A program made the position numbers and the translations under genes. The notes under the pieces were generated by a model. It saw only the letters and a program-made list of their open reading frames with translations, did not search any database and had not been told where the DNA came from. 64,000 bases of DNA from Arthrobacter sp. S39 (GTDB lineage Bacteria > Actinomycetota > Actinomycetes > Actinomycetales > Micrococcaceae): positions 186,001-250,000 of the forward strand of contig NZ_SIHX01000002.1 of NCBI RefSeq assembly GCF_004320525.1, written 5' to 3'. Of this stretch, positions 44,208-53,392 are shown in pieces; positions within the stretch are counted from its first letter, which is position 1, and each line of letters begins with the position of its first letter.

Positions 44208-45419
44208 GTGACAGCCCTCGATACCCCGACACCCGCACGTGAGCAAACGGTCGGCCGCCCGCTCGCGGTGGTGCTCGGCCTGCTGACAATCTTCGGTCCG
44301 ATCTCCATGGACCTCTACCTGCCCGTCCTGCCTGCCCTCACGGCAGAGCTTCAAAGCACGACGTCGGTCGCCCAGTTGACCATCACCGCCTGCCTGCTGG
44401 GCCTCGCCATAGGCCAGCTCGTGGCCGGGCCGCTCTCGGACCGCCTGGGCCGGCGGACGCCGCTGCTGATCGGGGTCGTCGCCTACACGCTGACATCCGC
44501 CCTCTGCGCGGTGAGCCCCACGGTCGAGACACTCATCCTGGCACGGTTCGTCCAGGGCCTGGCCGGCGCCGTCGGCATAGTGATCGCGCAGGCGGCAGGC
44601 CGCGACGTCTACTCGGGCGGCAAACTGCTCCGCTACTACGGCCGGCTCACCGTGCTCGGAGGCCTGGCCGCCATTATCGGACCCGTCATCGGCGGGCAGC
44701 TCGCAACGGTCACCGACTGGCGTGGAGTCTTCCTGTTCCTGGCAGCCGTAGGAATCGCCATCCTTGCGGCTTGCCTGGCGGTCTTCCGGGAGACCCTGCC
44801 GGCAGAACGGCGCGTCACCGGGGGCTTCTCCCACACCCTCAACGGCTTCCGCAGACTCCTCGCAGACCGCGTGTTCGTCGGAGCCGTGCTGATCACCGGC
44901 TTCAGCTACGCCGCAATCTTCGCCTACCTGAGCGGGGCAACGTACATACTCCAGGGCATGTACGGCCTGTCCCCGCAGGGTTACTCATTGGCGTTCGGGC
45001 TGAACTCGTTCGGCTTTATGGTCTTCGGATTCGCCGCCGGCCGCCTGTCTGAACGGTGGTCCGAACGCGGAACCCTCACCTTGGGCCTGGTCATGGCAAC
45101 CTCGGGAGCCCTCGGGCTGCTTGCCACTGCACTCCTGCACCTGCCGCTGGCCGCCATCATCCTGTCCCTGTTCACCATGGTCAGCGGCGTGGCCGTCACC
45201 AGCCCGCCAGCCACTTCACTGGCGCTCAAGGACTATCCCGACATCGCCGGGACGGCCTCTTCACTCCTGGGGCTGGCGCGTTTTGCCTTCGGCGGCCTCG
45301 CCGCACCCCTCGTAGGCATCGGCGGCGCCAACGATGCGGTTCCGTTCGGCGTCGTGGCATCTGTCTCTGCAGCAGCGGCAGTAGTTTGCCTTGGACTGGT
45401 CAGCCGTCGGCGCGGCTGA
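44208..45419 (+). CDS. Bcr/CflA-family MFS multidrug efflux transporter
   Basis: 403 residues with twelve predicted transmembrane segments. GPISMDLYLPVLPALTAEL is the N-terminal Bcr/CflA signature, and GPLSDRLGRRTPLLIGV is MFS motif A. The GTG at 44208 follows CGGAG. Export of a hydrophobic drug or a peptide is the family function; the actual substrate is unknown. It is divergent from the XRE-MmyB regulator gene (128 bp between starts). Confidence 0.9.
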   Translation: MTALDTPTPAREQTVGRPLAVVLGLLTIFGPISMDLYLPVLPALTAELQSTTSVAQLTITACLLGLAIGQLVAGPLSDRLGRRTPLLIGVVAYTLTSALCAVSPTVETLILARFVQGLAGAVGIVIAQAAGRDVYSGGKLLRYYGRLTVLGGLAAIIGPVIGGQLATVTDWRGVFLFLAAVGIAILAACLAVFRETLPAERRVTGGFSHTLNGFRRLLADRVFVGAVLITGFSYAAIFAYLSGATYILQGMYGLSPQGYSLAFGLNSFGFMVFGFAAGRLSERWSERGTLTLGLVMATSGALGLLATALLHLPLAAIILSLFTMVSGVAVTSPPATSLALKDYPDIAGTASSLLGLARFAFGGLAAPLVGIGGANDAVPFGVVASVSAAAAVVCLGLVSRRRG

Positions 45420-45554
45420 TGCGGTTCGAACCCTGCAGCCGTTCCGACTCCGGACACGTCAGGGGGCCGGCGGTGGCTGGGGAGCGTGGCCTGGTCTCAC
45501 CCTGAGGCCATCTCACCGCCGGCCCCGGCATGTTTCCCAAACCCCACCTTGGGA

Positions 45555-45583
45555 GTGAACCGGCAGCCAAACCGCCGGTTCAC
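45555..45583. terminator. Hairpin between convergent genes
   Basis: GTGAACCGGC (45555-45564) and GCCGGTTCAC (45574-45583) form a perfect 10-bp stem with a 9-nt loop. It is in the 255-bp space between the MFS gene and the convergent hydrolase gene; nothing else is visible there. Confidence 0.55.
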
Positions 45584-45674
45584 TAAGTCGCACTACCAAT
45601 GTATTCCCTCGGCGCCCGAAGCGCACGGACCACTTTCCGGCGGGTCACTTTTGCAGGACGTACGACGGCGGCCC

Positions 45675-46379
45675 TCAGGCCGTGCGGTCCATCGCCTTCA
45701 GGATCGCCTGGCCCAGTTCGGCCGGCCTGGTGAACTGGGGCCAGTGCCCGGTGGGCAGGTCCACGTACTCCACATCCCGGATCCGGGCGAGCTCCGCAAC
45801 ATACGGATGGCCGGCGTCGATCCACTCGGTCAGCAGCGACGACGGGAACTCGCACGCGATCACCGTGGCCGGGACGTCGTACCGGCGCACATCGTGGAGG
45901 TGCTGCTTGTCGTAGGCCACGCCCTTGGGCTGCGGGATGGCCCGGGACCGGAACTGGGTGCGGAGCCCGTCCGTCAGGTCCACCAGGTCGGCGTCCTCGA
46001 AACCGTCCCACGGCGGAAGCGGAATGTCGTCGCCGTCGGCCGGAAGTTCATCGTTGATGCAGCCGCCCTCACCTAAGGGTCCGCTGTCCACGAAGATGTT
46101 CCGCTCAATACGGTCCGGCCGGGCGTCGGCCACGCCGTGGATGATGGCCCCGCCGCCCGAGTGGCCCACCAGGACCACCTTGCCGTCGAGGGAATCCAGC
46201 TTCGCCACGACGGCGTCGATGTGGGTCCGCAGCCCGATGCCGGCGCGCGATGCGTCGGCTGATTCGAGGCCGGGGAGGGTGAGCGGGTGCAGGCGGTGGC
46301 CGGCGGTGGCCAGGGGAGGAGTGACCTCATCCCATGACGACGCGTCCAGCCAGAATCCGGGTACCAGGATGATGTCCAT
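45675..46379 (-). CDS. Alpha/beta-fold hydrolase, EstC/MKCP-like
   Basis: 234 residues. MDIILVPGFWLDASSWDEVTPPL is the N-terminal HG-like segment, and the nucleophile Ser74 lies in VVLVGHSGGGAIIHGVA. The His is in LPTGHWPQFT near the C-terminus. It resembles esterase/salicylate-esterase-like actinobacterial hydrolases; no specific substrate can be assigned. Confidence 0.87.
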   Translation of the reverse strand: MDIILVPGFWLDASSWDEVTPPLATAGHRLHPLTLPGLESADASRAGIGLRTHIDAVVAKLDSLDGKVVLVGHSGGGAIIHGVADARPDRIERNIFVDSGPLGEGGCINDELPADGDDIPLPPWDGFEDADLVDLTDGLRTQFRSRAIPQPKGVAYDKQHLHDVRRYDVPATVIACEFPSSLLTEWIDAGHPYVAELARIRDVEYVDLPTGHWPQFTRPAELGQAILKAMDRTA

Positions 46380-46432
46380 GACCGAACCCTACCGGCGCCG
46401 CCCCGGCCCCTCAAGGGTCAGGGCAAGGGGGA

Positions 46433-48076
46433 TCAGACGGCGGCAGCCCCGCGCATCAGCGACCGGAGGTGGTCTCCCCGGCAGGGGATGGCAGCGTCCA
46501 CCAGGGCGCGGCTGTGCTCATGGGACGGGCTCGCGAAGAAGGCCTGCGTTTCGGCGACCTCAATCACCCGCCCGTCCAGCAGCACGGCCACCCGGTCGCA
46601 CATGTACCGGACCACGTCCATGTCATGGGAGATCACGATCAGCGACAGCCGGTGGTCACGCTGCAGCCGCAGCAGCAGGTTGAGGACCGTCCGCTGGGTC
46701 AGGGCATCCAGGGCTGACGTGGCCTCGTCGCAGATCAGCACCCGAGGATCGAGCAGCAGGGCCCTGGCAATCGTGGCGCGCTGAAGCTGCCCTCCCGAGC
46801 ACTGCCCCGGCCGCCGGTCCAGCATCGATTCATCCAGTTCCACCTCGGCCATGGCGTCAGCAATCCGCCGGGCGCGCGCCGCGGCCGTGAGCCCCCGCCG
46901 CCGCAGCAGGGGTGCCTCCATGCTGGCGCGCAGCGTCATCCGCGGATCAAAGGAACTGTGCGGCTCCTGGAACACCAGCTGGACGGCGGTGGCCTCGGGG
47001 GCGCTGCCCGCTTCTTCCAGGTGACGGCTGATGGCGCCGCGGGTGACCTTTTCCAGCCCGACGACGGCACGGGCCAGGGTGCTTTTCCCTGAGCCGGACT
47101 GGCCCAGGATGCCCAGGATTTCCCCGCCCTTCAGCTCCAGGCTCACGTCCTCGAGGACGGTGTGCCGGCGGCGTCGCGGCCCGAAGGTCTTGTGCACGCC
47201 GGCGAGGGTGAGGACGTCCCGTTCGGCGGGCGCCGGCCGGCGGCGGGAGTCCGGCGCCAGCTGCGACGCCGCGAGCAGCTCACGGGTGTAGTCCTGCTGC
47301 GGTGCGGCCAGGACCCGGGCCGTGGGACCGCTTTCCACAATGCGGCCCGCATCCATCACCAGCACACGGTCGGCGAACGGGGCTACGGACGCAATGTTGT
47401 GCGTGATGTAGAGGACGCCGAGTCCGCGTTCCTGCCGCTCGCGGTCCAGCAGCTGGAGCACCTGCCGTTCCAGCATCTTGTCCAGGGCCGACGTCGGCTC
47501 GTCCGCCAGCAGCAGCTGGGGACGGCCGGCGAGGGCGACGGCGGTCATCGCCCGCTGTGCCATCCCTCCGGACAGCTGGTGCGGATAGGCGCGGAAACCC
47601 CGGACGGGGTCGTCGAAACCGACCTCGTGAAGCATTTCCACCGCGGCATCCCGGGCCCTAACCCCGCGCAGGCCGCCGTGGATCCGCAGCGGCTCCAGCA
47701 GGTGCTGGCCGACGGTCCGGTTAGGGTTGAACATCCGCTTGGGCTGCTGGAACAGCATGCCCACCTGGCCGCCGCGGACCCCCGTCAGCTCCTGCTCGCC
47801 CGCGGCCGTCACATCAACGGAACCCAGCCGGATGGAGCCGGACGTGATGCCCAGCTGCGGCGGCAGCAGTCGCAGGCAGGACAAGGCGGTGAGGGTCTTT
47901 CCTGATCCGGAGCCGCCCACCAGCGCCACGAATTCGCCGGCACCGACGGACAGCGACAGGTCCCGGACCAGGGGAGCCGCGCCACCCGCGGCCGTGCCGC
48001 CGTCGTACGTTCCCGCAGACCCAAGGTTCCGGACCTCCAGGCCGCTGATCTCCAGAACGTTGTTCAGGCCGCTCAT
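46433..48076 (-). CDS. ABC transporter ATP-binding protein with two fused ATPase domains
   Basis: 547 residues. Two complete ATPases: domain 1 has Walker A GGSGSGKT, signature LSGGMAQR and Walker B LLLADEPTS; domain 2 has Walker A GQSGSGKS, signature CSGGQLQR and Walker B VLICDEATS. The fusion equals DppD plus DppF. The ATG at 48076 overlaps the permease stop and has GGAGG upstream; a longer frame runs far into the permease gene and was rejected. It is the last gene of a four-gene importer operon whose first promoter carries an iron box. Confidence 0.93.
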   Translation of the reverse strand: MSGLNNVLEISGLEVRNLGSAGTYDGGTAAGGAAPLVRDLSLSVGAGEFVALVGGSGSGKTLTALSCLRLLPPQLGITSGSIRLGSVDVTAAGEQELTGVRGGQVGMLFQQPKRMFNPNRTVGQHLLEPLRIHGGLRGVRARDAAVEMLHEVGFDDPVRGFRAYPHQLSGGMAQRAMTAVALAGRPQLLLADEPTSALDKMLERQVLQLLDRERQERGLGVLYITHNIASVAPFADRVLVMDAGRIVESGPTARVLAAPQQDYTRELLAASQLAPDSRRRPAPAERDVLTLAGVHKTFGPRRRRHTVLEDVSLELKGGEILGILGQSGSGKSTLARAVVGLEKVTRGAISRHLEEAGSAPEATAVQLVFQEPHSSFDPRMTLRASMEAPLLRRRGLTAAARARRIADAMAEVELDESMLDRRPGQCSGGQLQRATIARALLLDPRVLICDEATSALDALTQRTVLNLLLRLQRDHRLSLIVISHDMDVVRYMCDRVAVLLDGRVIEVAETQAFFASPSHEHSRALVDAAIPCRGDHLRSLMRGAAAV

Positions 48077-48933
48077 TTCGCCTCCGCTGCGGGCAGCAGC
48101 AGCGGACCGGCGGCCATGTGGGCCGCGCGCTGCCCCAGCAGGGTCACGCACAGGGCAACCACAAAGATGGCGAGCCCCGGCGCGAGGATCCCCAGCGGGG
48201 CGCGTTCGGTGTACGGCTGCGCGGCGGCCATCATGGATCCCCAGTCCGACTGCGGCGGCTGGACCCCGAGCCCCAGGTAGGACAGCGCGCCCACGCTGAT
48301 CAGCAGCTGGCCGAACCGGAGCGTGGCCTGGCCCAGGATGGGTGCGGCCAGGTGCGGGATGACGTGCCGGAAGATGATGAACGACGGCGGGCAGCCCACC
48401 ACGCGCGCGGCCTCCACGAAGCCGCGGCTGGAGACGTCGTAGGCGAGGGTCCGTGCCAGCCGCGCGAAAGGCGTCCAGCCGGTGACGGTCAGTGCCAGCA
48501 GGAGCGGCCCGAATCCGGTGCCGAGCGTGGCCACGATGAAGAGCGCCACCACCATCTCGGGAACCGCGAGCAGCACATCGTTGGTCCGCGTGAGGAATTC
48601 GTCCAGCCAGCCGCGCCGTCGCGCGCTGAGTACCCCGGCGGCCACGCCGAGCACGCACGTCAGCACCGTGGCCAGCGCGGACACGGACATGGAGAACCGG
48701 CCGCCTTCGAGGAGCCGGCTCAGGGTGTCGCGGCCCAGGTGGTCGGTTCCCAGCCAGTGTTCGGCGGACGCCGGGGCGAGGCGCGCGGCAAGGTTCTGCT
48801 CCGAGGGCGGGTACGGGTAGATCCAGGGCGCAATGAGCACCGCCAGGACCACGACGGCGAGCACGGCACCCGCCGCGACGGTTGCTGCCCCGCGCCTCGT
48901 CGTCGGTCGGTTCAGCCCAGTTCGCTTACGCAT
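48073..48933 (-). CDS. ABC transporter permease (DppC/OppC type)
   Basis: 286 residues and six transmembrane segments. The BPD_transp_1 EAA-type loop (GFVEAARVVGCPPSFIIFRHVIPHL) and the OppC-type N-terminus (APWIYPYPPSEQNLAARLAP, HWLGTDHLGRDTLSRLLEGG) are clear. It overlaps DppB by eight bases and the ATPase gene by four. Confidence 0.93.
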   Translation of the reverse strand: MRKRTGLNRPTTRRGAATVAAGAVLAVVVLAVLIAPWIYPYPPSEQNLAARLAPASAEHWLGTDHLGRDTLSRLLEGGRFSMSVSALATVLTCVLGVAAGVLSARRRGWLDEFLTRTNDVLLAVPEMVVALFIVATLGTGFGPLLLALTVTGWTPFARLARTLAYDVSSRGFVEAARVVGCPPSFIIFRHVIPHLAAPILGQATLRFGQLLISVGALSYLGLGVQPPQSDWGSMMAAAQPYTERAPLGILAPGLAIFVVALCVTLLGQRAAHMAAGPLLLPAAEAK

Positions 48934-49867
48934 AGCTGCCTTCCACGGCCGGGCTGAGGAGGCGGTGCACGAGGTCCGCGAGGGTGGTCACGGTGACGGC
49001 GAGGGCCACAACCACCACCACCCCGCCCTGGGCGAGCGGTATGTCGCTGTTGATGACGGCGTCGAACAGCAGCCGTCCCATGCCCGGTACAGCGAAGATG
49101 ACCTCCACGATCACCGAGCCGCCCAGCAGCCCGGCAAACCAGACGGCAAAAAGCGTGGACAGCGGGACCAGCCCGTTGGGCACCACATGGTGAAGGATCG
49201 CCTGGGCCTGGCTCAGGCCCCTCGCCCGGGCAGCCGGAACGTGTTCCGCGGCGGCGGCTTCGATCATGCCGGAGCGGACGGCGGACGTGAAATAGCTGAT
49301 CGGGCGCAGCGCCAACGTGACCGCCGGCAGGACCATCGACGCCGGACCCGCCCAGCCCGCGGAGGGCAGGACGGAGAGCTTAAGCGCAAAGACCAGTACC
49401 AGCAGCGGCGCCACCCAATACTCCGGCATGGCGATGAAGGACTGCGTGACGGTGGTGATCACGCGGTCCGTGGCCTTCCCCTGCCGCAGTCCGGCCGCGA
49501 TCCCCAGCGGCAGGGACACCACGACAGCGAGGCCCAGGGACAGGACCACCAGGCTGAGGGTCACGGCCAGTGCCGGCAGGACCTGGTCCGCCACCGGGGT
49601 CCGGCTGACGTGGGACAGGCCCATGTCGCCGGTGGCGATCCGGCCCAGCCAGCGGAAATACTGGAGCGCCAGCGGATCCTGCAGGCCCAGGCTGAGGCTC
49701 AGCGACTGCACGGCGGCGTCATCCACCACATCCCCGGACACCCGCGACCTGATGATCTTGCGGACGGGGTCCCCGGGGGTGAAATACGGAATCAGGAACA
49801 CCGCGAAAGAGGACACCACAACGGCCGCCACCAGGGTGGCTGTTCTCTTGGCGATGAAGGGGAGCAT
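48926..49867 (-). CDS. ABC transporter permease (DppB/OppB type)
   Basis: 313 residues, six transmembrane segments, EAA-type loop (EHVPAARARGLSQAQAILHHVVPNG) and the typical N-terminus with FLIPYFTPGDPVRKI. Shine-Dalgarno pairing upstream of the ATG at 49867 is poor. It follows the binding-protein gene by 15 bp. Confidence 0.92.
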   Translation of the reverse strand: MLPFIAKRTATLVAAVVVSSFAVFLIPYFTPGDPVRKIIRSRVSGDVVDDAAVQSLSLSLGLQDPLALQYFRWLGRIATGDMGLSHVSRTPVADQVLPALAVTLSLVVLSLGLAVVVSLPLGIAAGLRQGKATDRVITTVTQSFIAMPEYWVAPLLVLVFALKLSVLPSAGWAGPASMVLPAVTLALRPISYFTSAVRSGMIEAAAAEHVPAARARGLSQAQAILHHVVPNGLVPLSTLFAVWFAGLLGGSVIVEVIFAVPGMGRLLFDAVINSDIPLAQGGVVVVVALAVTVTTLADLVHRLLSPAVEGSYA

Positions 49868-49882
49868 GGCGGAGGAAGGGTG

Positions 49883-51439
49883 CTAGGAACCTGATTTGGC
49901 CGTGTTGGCCGTCAGGACGTAGCGGGACAGCGGGTCCTGGACGTAGCCCAGCACGTTGGTGCGGACGGCATCAGTTGCCTGCTCGTTGACCAGCCACACG
50001 TTGACGGCCTGTTCGGCAACGATGTTTCCGGCGTCCGCGTACAGCTTGTAGCGCGCGTCGGCGTCCACGGTCTTGGCTGCTTCGGCCACGATCCGGTCGT
50101 ACTCCGCGTTGCAGAAGTGGCTGAGGTTGTACGCTCCGGTGCAGGTGTAGTCGGCGGTCAGGAAGCCGATGGGATCGGCGATGTCGATCAGGCGGTTCCG
50201 CTGGCTGAGCAGCATGTCGTAGTTGCCCGCCAGGACGGCGGGCTCGGCCGCGGCGTATTCCTTGGCCTGGATGCTGACGGGGATCCCCACGGCCTTCAGG
50301 TTTTCCTGGATGACCGCTGCCACGTCGGCGAACTCGGCCCGCTCCACGATGGCGATGATCTCCAGCGGCCGGGCCGCCGTGTAGCCGGCGTCGGCGAGCA
50401 GTTTCTTGGCCGCGTCCAGGTCCTGTTTCGGGGCTTCCTGCTTGTCGCCGGCCCAGGGTTCGGACGGCGCGAAGACACCCTTGGCCGGGACTGCTGCACC
50501 TTCGTACACGCTGGCGGCCAGCGACTCCAGGTCCAGGGCGTCCCGGATCGCGGTCCGGACGTCCACGTTGTTCAGCGGTTCCCTGCCGTTGTTCAGGTAG
50601 AGGGTGGCTGTGCGGGGCGAATCGGCCTTGTTGACCTTCACGCCGTCGGCGGTTTCAAGTGAGGACAGGCTGGCCACGGGAATGGAGAGGGAAATGTCGG
50701 CCTCGCCGGTCTGGACCTGCGCGGCGCGGGTGGCGCCGTTGGTGATGAAGCGGACTTCGGCGCCGGCGAGCTGCACGTCTCCGCCCCAGTAGTCCCCGTT
50801 CCGCTCCAGGGTCAGGGACTGCTGGGACACCTCGGACACGGGGACGAAGGGTCCGGTGCAGGTCCCGAAGGGATCCAGGTTCTCCCCGGTGTAGGCGGCC
50901 GGGGCGAGGATGCCGGCGTTGACACTGGCCAGCCGGTAGGGGACCAGCGGGCTCTCGGTGGGGGTAGTGACCCGGACGGTGTCGGCATCCAGCGCGGTCA
51001 CCGAGCTGACCATCTTGCTGTTGAACGCGCGGGCCGGGACGGTGGCGGCCAGGACGTGGTTCAGGGCGCCGGCTACCGACTCGGCGGTCAGCGCCGTGCC
51101 GTCCTGGAACTTCACTCCTTCGCGGACGGTGAAGTCCCAGTCGAGCGGGCCGGACTGCGTCCATTCGGTGGCCAGCATGGGCACCACCTCACCCTTGGCG
51201 GCGTCGTAGCTGGTCAGCGTCTCGAGGCAGCCGGAGAGTGACAGGACGTAGGCAGCGTCGGATTCCAGCGCCCAGTTGGCCACCGGTGCGCGGAAGTTGT
51301 CCACCACAATCCGCTGGTTCGTGTCGGCCGTGGGGGTCGCAGTGCCTTCCTGGGCCTGCCCGCCGCTGAAGCCGCAGCCGCTCAGTGTCAGGAGGGCGGC
51401 AACGCCCAAAGTGATCCGGGATCGGTGGAGTGGACGCAC
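49883..51439 (-). CDS. ABC transporter substrate-binding lipoprotein (SBP_bac_5 family)
   Basis: 518 residues. A lipoprotein signal (ITLGVAALLTLSGC) is followed by the cluster-C binding fold (WTQSGPLDWDFTVREGVKFQ, DGTALTAESVAGALNHVLA, VNVWLVNEQ). Family members bind peptides, nickel or metallophores. GTG at 51439 follows AGGCGG by six bases. A DtxR-like box lies 57 bp upstream, so iron limitation should induce it; the ligand may be a metallophore of staphylopine type or another iron-linked molecule (inference). Confidence 0.9.
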   Translation of the reverse strand: MRPLHRSRITLGVAALLTLSGCGFSGGQAQEGTATPTADTNQRIVVDNFRAPVANWALESDAAYVLSLSGCLETLTSYDAAKGEVVPMLATEWTQSGPLDWDFTVREGVKFQDGTALTAESVAGALNHVLAATVPARAFNSKMVSSVTALDADTVRVTTPTESPLVPYRLASVNAGILAPAAYTGENLDPFGTCTGPFVPVSEVSQQSLTLERNGDYWGGDVQLAGAEVRFITNGATRAAQVQTGEADISLSIPVASLSSLETADGVKVNKADSPRTATLYLNNGREPLNNVDVRTAIRDALDLESLAASVYEGAAVPAKGVFAPSEPWAGDKQEAPKQDLDAAKKLLADAGYTAARPLEIIAIVERAEFADVAAVIQENLKAVGIPVSIQAKEYAAAEPAVLAGNYDMLLSQRNRLIDIADPIGFLTADYTCTGAYNLSHFCNAEYDRIVAEAAKTVDADARYKLYADAGNIVAEQAVNVWLVNEQATDAVRTNVLGYVQDPLSRYVLTANTAKSGS

Positions 51440-51495
51440 GAAAAACCGCCTAGCAGGACCCGAGGGGGGACATCGGGTGAAGAATGGGGACTACT

Positions 51496-51514
51496 TAGGT
51501 TAGCCTTGCCTGCT
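51496..51514 (-). promoter_or_regulatory. DtxR/IdeR-type iron box before the SBP_bac_5 importer
   Basis: TTAGGTTAGCCTTGCCTGC (51496-51514) matches 16 of 19 positions of the DtxR consensus (TWAGGTWAGSCTWACCTWA). The left half is perfect. It lies upstream of the importer operon and 96 bp past the stop of the next gene to its right on the minus strand (51611). Confidence 0.6.
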
Positions 51515-51610
51515 GCGAAAGGGCTAATCCCGTGCCGCGGGCCACCGTCACACTCAAGCTGGCAGTATGACGGTGGCCGCATGTGTCGGGCCGGGGCGGA
51601 TCCCGGGCGT

Positions 51611-53083
51611 TTACTGCTTCACGGAAAGTCCGACGGCGTCAGTGGTCACCTTGCCGTGGGCGTTCCGGAACACGGCGCGGACAAGCAGTCCGTCCTGTTC
51701 TGCGCCCCCCGTGAACTCCAGCGTGGAGCGGTAGGTGCCCTCATCCGTCCGCCGGGTGGCAGGCTGGGTTTCCGCCGGCTGCCAGGAGGTGCCGCCGTCG
51801 GACGATTTTTCCCACACGGCAACCGGCCCGGGTGTTCCCGTGGCGGTGGCACTGAAGGTGGCCTTCTTGCCCGGCTTCACGGCCGAGGCCTTGGGTTGAT
51901 TCTGGACCGCCGGCAGTTCCACGGTCTGATCGAACTCCGGCCAGCCGTCCACCCAGTTGATCTTCTGCAGGCCGAGCGTGGGGAAGTAGGGGATCTCCTC
52001 GTTGGAGCCGTCGTAGTAATGGAACGCCAGGTAGTCGCCGAACACCGACTGGCCGCCGGGACCGGTGATGGCCCCGTGCGAATCGAGGACCACCGACCCG
52101 CCGCCGCCGAACATGTCGCGGCCGTCCTTGTCCAGATAGGGACCCTTCACCGAGGCGGAGCGTCCCACCGCAACCTTGTACGTCGAGTCGGCGCCGCGGC
52201 AGCAGGAGTCGAAGGAGACAAACAGGTAGTAGTAGCCGTCGTGCTCGGTGATGTACGGGGCCTCGACCGGGTTGCCGGGCATAAAGCGGTCCGCGATGTT
52301 CACGGTCTGCGACTGCCAGTTCTCCACCGGCTTGCCCGTGGGCCACTCGATGGGCACCAGGAAGATCCCGTACCAGAACGATCCGATCGCCATGTAGGGG
52401 GTGCCGTCGGCATCCTCGATGATCCCGGCGTCGATCGCGTTGAACGTCTTGCCGGGGTTGTCCGGATCCAGGCCCGTGGCCGGGGAGGACACCACCAAGC
52501 CCTGGTCCACCCACTCATAGTCAGGATCGCTGGGATCCAGGGTGGTGTTGGTGGCCAGCGCTGTGAGGGAGTTGTTCCCGCCAAAGCGCGACGCCGAGTA
52601 GTACAGGTAGTAGGTTCCGTCATGCTCGGTGATTTCCGGCGCCCAGAGATTGCCGGGGAGCTCGCCGTCGGAGAAATGCTCATCGATCCAGGCCGGAATC
52701 CGGTCCCAGACGGTGCCGGTGTACTCCCACGTGGTTCCTTCGTCATGGGACGAAAAAATCTGGATGGTGCCGCCGTTCTCCCGGTTCAGGAGTCCGGTGG
52801 AGTACACGTACCAGGTGCCGTCGTCGGCGATGATCAGGGCGGGATCGTGGATGGGGGAGGTTGCTCCGACCACGGATTTGCCGCCGGGGAGGTCTGCGGG
52901 CAGGTTCTGGCTCGCCTTTTGCTGGGCGGCCGGTGCGTTCCAGGCCGTTGCGACTATGGGGTTCGTTGCTGCCTGGGCGGGGGCCGAAGCTGTGGCTGGT
53001 GGCAGTGCCAGGGCCGACAGGGCGAGGCCGGTAATGGCCGCCAATCCTGCGGCGCGCACAGCCCAAGAACGTGACTTCGTCAT
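51611..53083 (-). CDS. Secreted GH43 endo-1,5-alpha-L-arabinanase
   Basis: 490 residues. A signal peptide (MTKSRSWAVRAAGLAAITGL and ALSALALPPATASA) leads to a GH43_5-type catalytic domain with the base Asp (SPIHDPALI), the pKa-modulating Asp (FNAIDAGIIED) and the acid Glu (NPVEAPYITEHDG). A C-terminal domain of about 90 residues (KPGKKATFSATATGTPGPVA) looks Ig-like. Extracellular arabinan would be cut to oligosaccharides for the divergent importer. GGAAGG precedes the ATG at 53083; an extended frame to 53320 crosses the promoter and was rejected. Confidence 0.9.
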   Translation of the reverse strand: MTKSRSWAVRAAGLAAITGLALSALALPPATASAPAQAATNPIVATAWNAPAAQQKASQNLPADLPGGKSVVGATSPIHDPALIIADDGTWYVYSTGLLNRENGGTIQIFSSHDEGTTWEYTGTVWDRIPAWIDEHFSDGELPGNLWAPEITEHDGTYYLYYSASRFGGNNSLTALATNTTLDPSDPDYEWVDQGLVVSSPATGLDPDNPGKTFNAIDAGIIEDADGTPYMAIGSFWYGIFLVPIEWPTGKPVENWQSQTVNIADRFMPGNPVEAPYITEHDGYYYLFVSFDSCCRGADSTYKVAVGRSASVKGPYLDKDGRDMFGGGGSVVLDSHGAITGPGGQSVFGDYLAFHYYDGSNEEIPYFPTLGLQKINWVDGWPEFDQTVELPAVQNQPKASAVKPGKKATFSATATGTPGPVAVWEKSSDGGTSWQPAETQPATRRTDEGTYRSTLEFTGGAEQDGLLVRAVFRNAHGKVTTDAVGLSVKQ

Positions 53084-53155
53084 CACGTGGTCCTTCCGAA
53101 GAGTTGTCCGGGAAATGTGTTCACGGGCGTCGGGATGCGCCGAGGCCATCAGTTG

Positions 53156-53203
53156 TTGCAACGTTGTAAAGAAAAATATTGCACGCGGTGCCGCCACCGT
53201 CAA
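53156..53203 (-). promoter_or_regulatory. Arabinanase promoter with LacI-type operator
   Basis: On the minus strand TTGACG (53203-53198), 17-bp spacer, AATATT (53180-53175). The operator TTGCAACGTTGTAA (53156-53169), one mismatch from a perfect 14-bp palindrome, follows the -10 by five bases. Confidence 0.7.
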
Positions 53204-53244
53204 GGGGCGGGCTGTGGGGCGGGAAACTAATTTGGCATCACCCC

Positions 53245-53291
53245 TTGACGGCGTCCGAGCCACTGTGTGATGGTTTCTTACAACGTTGCAA
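53245..53291 (+). promoter_or_regulatory. Importer operon promoter with LacI-type operator
   Basis: TTGACG (53245-53250), 17-bp spacer, -10-like TGATGG (53268-53273), then TTACAACGTTGCAA (53278-53291). It mirrors the divergent promoter, so one LacI-type repressor should control both. Confidence 0.7.
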
Positions 53292-53392
53292 ACGAACCGC
53301 CCCGGATGCGGGTCCGCCACAGCGGACTGCGGGGCCGGCTCTCCACCAGCCCATAAACTTGATCGCTCAACCCAACCCGGAAGGACTGCGTG

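Noticed and set aside
46433..48658. Long version of the fused ABC ATPase starting at 48658
   Set aside because: The extension reads out of frame through the permease gene; the ATG at 48076 has GGAGG and overlaps the permease stop.
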